Assembly (NCBI GenBank): GCA_021790495.1
Contig: JAJYGZ010000195.1
Location: 1 to 5,950 of the forward strand
Direction: 5' to 3'
Length of the DNA: 5,950 nt
Source: Actinomycetes bacterium
GTDB lineage: Bacteria > Actinomycetota > Acidimicrobiia > Acidimicrobiales > Acidimicrobiaceae
The translations under genes were made by a program, and so were the position numbers. The notes beneath the pieces are model-generated. The model saw only the letters and a program-made list of their open reading frames with translations, ran no database searches and was not told the DNA's origin. Shown here piece by piece: positions 5,619-5,950 of this stretch (within the stretch, counting starts at the first letter, position 1; every line of letters starts with the position of its first letter).

Positions 5619-5950
5619 ATGGACCGGTTGGGTGAAGGGCGCCATTACCTTGAGGACGTCAAATTGATAGACAACCATTGTCACAGCGTAACTCTTGAAC
5701 AACTCTCCGCCGAGGAGTTCGAAGATCACCTCACCGAAGCTCCAAGCCGTAAAGCGTCGGTCACCTCGACCTTTGACTCCGCCGCCGGGCTGACGCTATT
5801 GGCTCGGTGCGGCGGTCTGGTTGGCCTTGAACCCCCCTTTGACCCATTGAGCTATATTTTGGCCCGTCGACAAATTGCCCCCGAAACTCTTGCGCAACGG
5901 TGCTTTGCGAACGCCGGTGTAGAGGTGTTGATGGTTGATAATTGGTATGA
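5619..5950 (+). CDS. FluG-type amidohydrolase (amidohydrolase family 2-like), N-terminal 110 residues only
   Basis: The frame is open from an ATG at 5619 to the right edge with no stop. The protein shows IDNHCHSVT at residues 17-25, where His20 and His22 form the HxH metal-binding motif of the first strand of the amidohydrolase TIM barrel. It continues with EEFEDHLTEAP (32-42), FDSAAGLTLLARC (52-64), ILARRQIAPETL (80-91) and AGVEVLMVDNWY (99-110). This pattern matches the amidohydrolase domain that is fused to a glutamine-synthetase domain in fungal FluG and plant nodulin/GS proteins. Bacterial members often lie next to GS-like genes, as here. The reaction is not well defined; hydrolysis or decarboxylation of an amine derivative are both possible. 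AAGGA at 5599-5603 is 15 bases before the ATG, rather far. A TTG at 5664 with GAGG 8 bases upstream (5652-5655) would start the protein at MIDNHCH. The remaining catalytic residues lie beyond the window. Confidence 0.85.
   Translation, partial: MDRLGEGRHYLEDVKLIDNHCHSVTLEQLSAEEFEDHLTEAPSRKASVTSTFDSAAGLTLLARCGGLVGLEPPFDPLSYILARRQIAPETLAQRCFANAGVEVLMVDNWY

Noticed and set aside
1..5950. CRISPR array, insertion sequence, phage or toxin-antitoxin genes
   Set aside because: No regularly spaced repeats, terminal inverted repeats, transposase motifs or small paired genes are visible. The window reads as metabolic genes of uniform character.

Overview
The window comes from a bacterial chromosome of moderate GC content (estimated by eye at the mid-50s percent). 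Genes are dense, several start codons are TTG or GTG, and Shine-Dalgarno sites are clear. The protein families (a glutamine-synthetase-like ligase with a tryptophan in the ammonia flap, a separate FluG-type amidohydrolase, an RpiR regulator of the DFRRY type) are best known to me from actinobacteria and some proteobacteria. A moderate-GC actinobacterium is my best guess, but this is inference only.

Layout. Minus strand, left to right: the N-terminal part of an AMP-forming acyl-CoA synthetase that runs off the left edge (1-451); an intergenic stretch with GC-rich inverted repeats (452-747); a PuuD-like class I glutamine amidotransferase/gamma-glutamyl hydrolase (748-1452); and an APC-family amino acid/amine permease (1548-3062). 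A 180-200 bp AT-rich divergent control region follows (3063 to about 3263). Plus strand: a glutamine-synthetase-family gamma-glutamyl ligase (about 3264-4649), an RpiR/MurR-family regulator with a SIS domain (4709-5566), and the start of a FluG-type amidohydrolase that runs off the right edge (from 5619).

How the genes may work together. Permease, gamma-glutamyl ligase, gamma-glutamyl hydrolase and a local regulator are the recurring parts of Puu-type pathways. In these an amine is imported, capped with glutamate at the cost of ATP, processed, and uncapped by hydrolysis. The ligase has the ATP/metal-binding residues of glutamine synthetase, but the position of the ammonium-binding flap glutamate is a tryptophan. 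This points to an organic amine, not ammonia, as substrate. The oxidase and aldehyde dehydrogenase of the E. coli Puu pathway are not in the window. A FluG-type amidohydrolase is present instead; in fungal and plant FluG/nodulin proteins this domain is fused to a glutamine-synthetase domain, while here the two are separate neighbouring genes. The amine substrate cannot be read from sequence. The RpiR protein is the obvious candidate regulator of the divergent promoter region. The acyl-CoA synthetase is on the same strand as the permease and hydrolase but is separated by about 300 bp with its own ribosome binding site, so its link to the pathway is uncertain.

I see no RNA genes, insertion sequences, CRISPR arrays or prophage genes.
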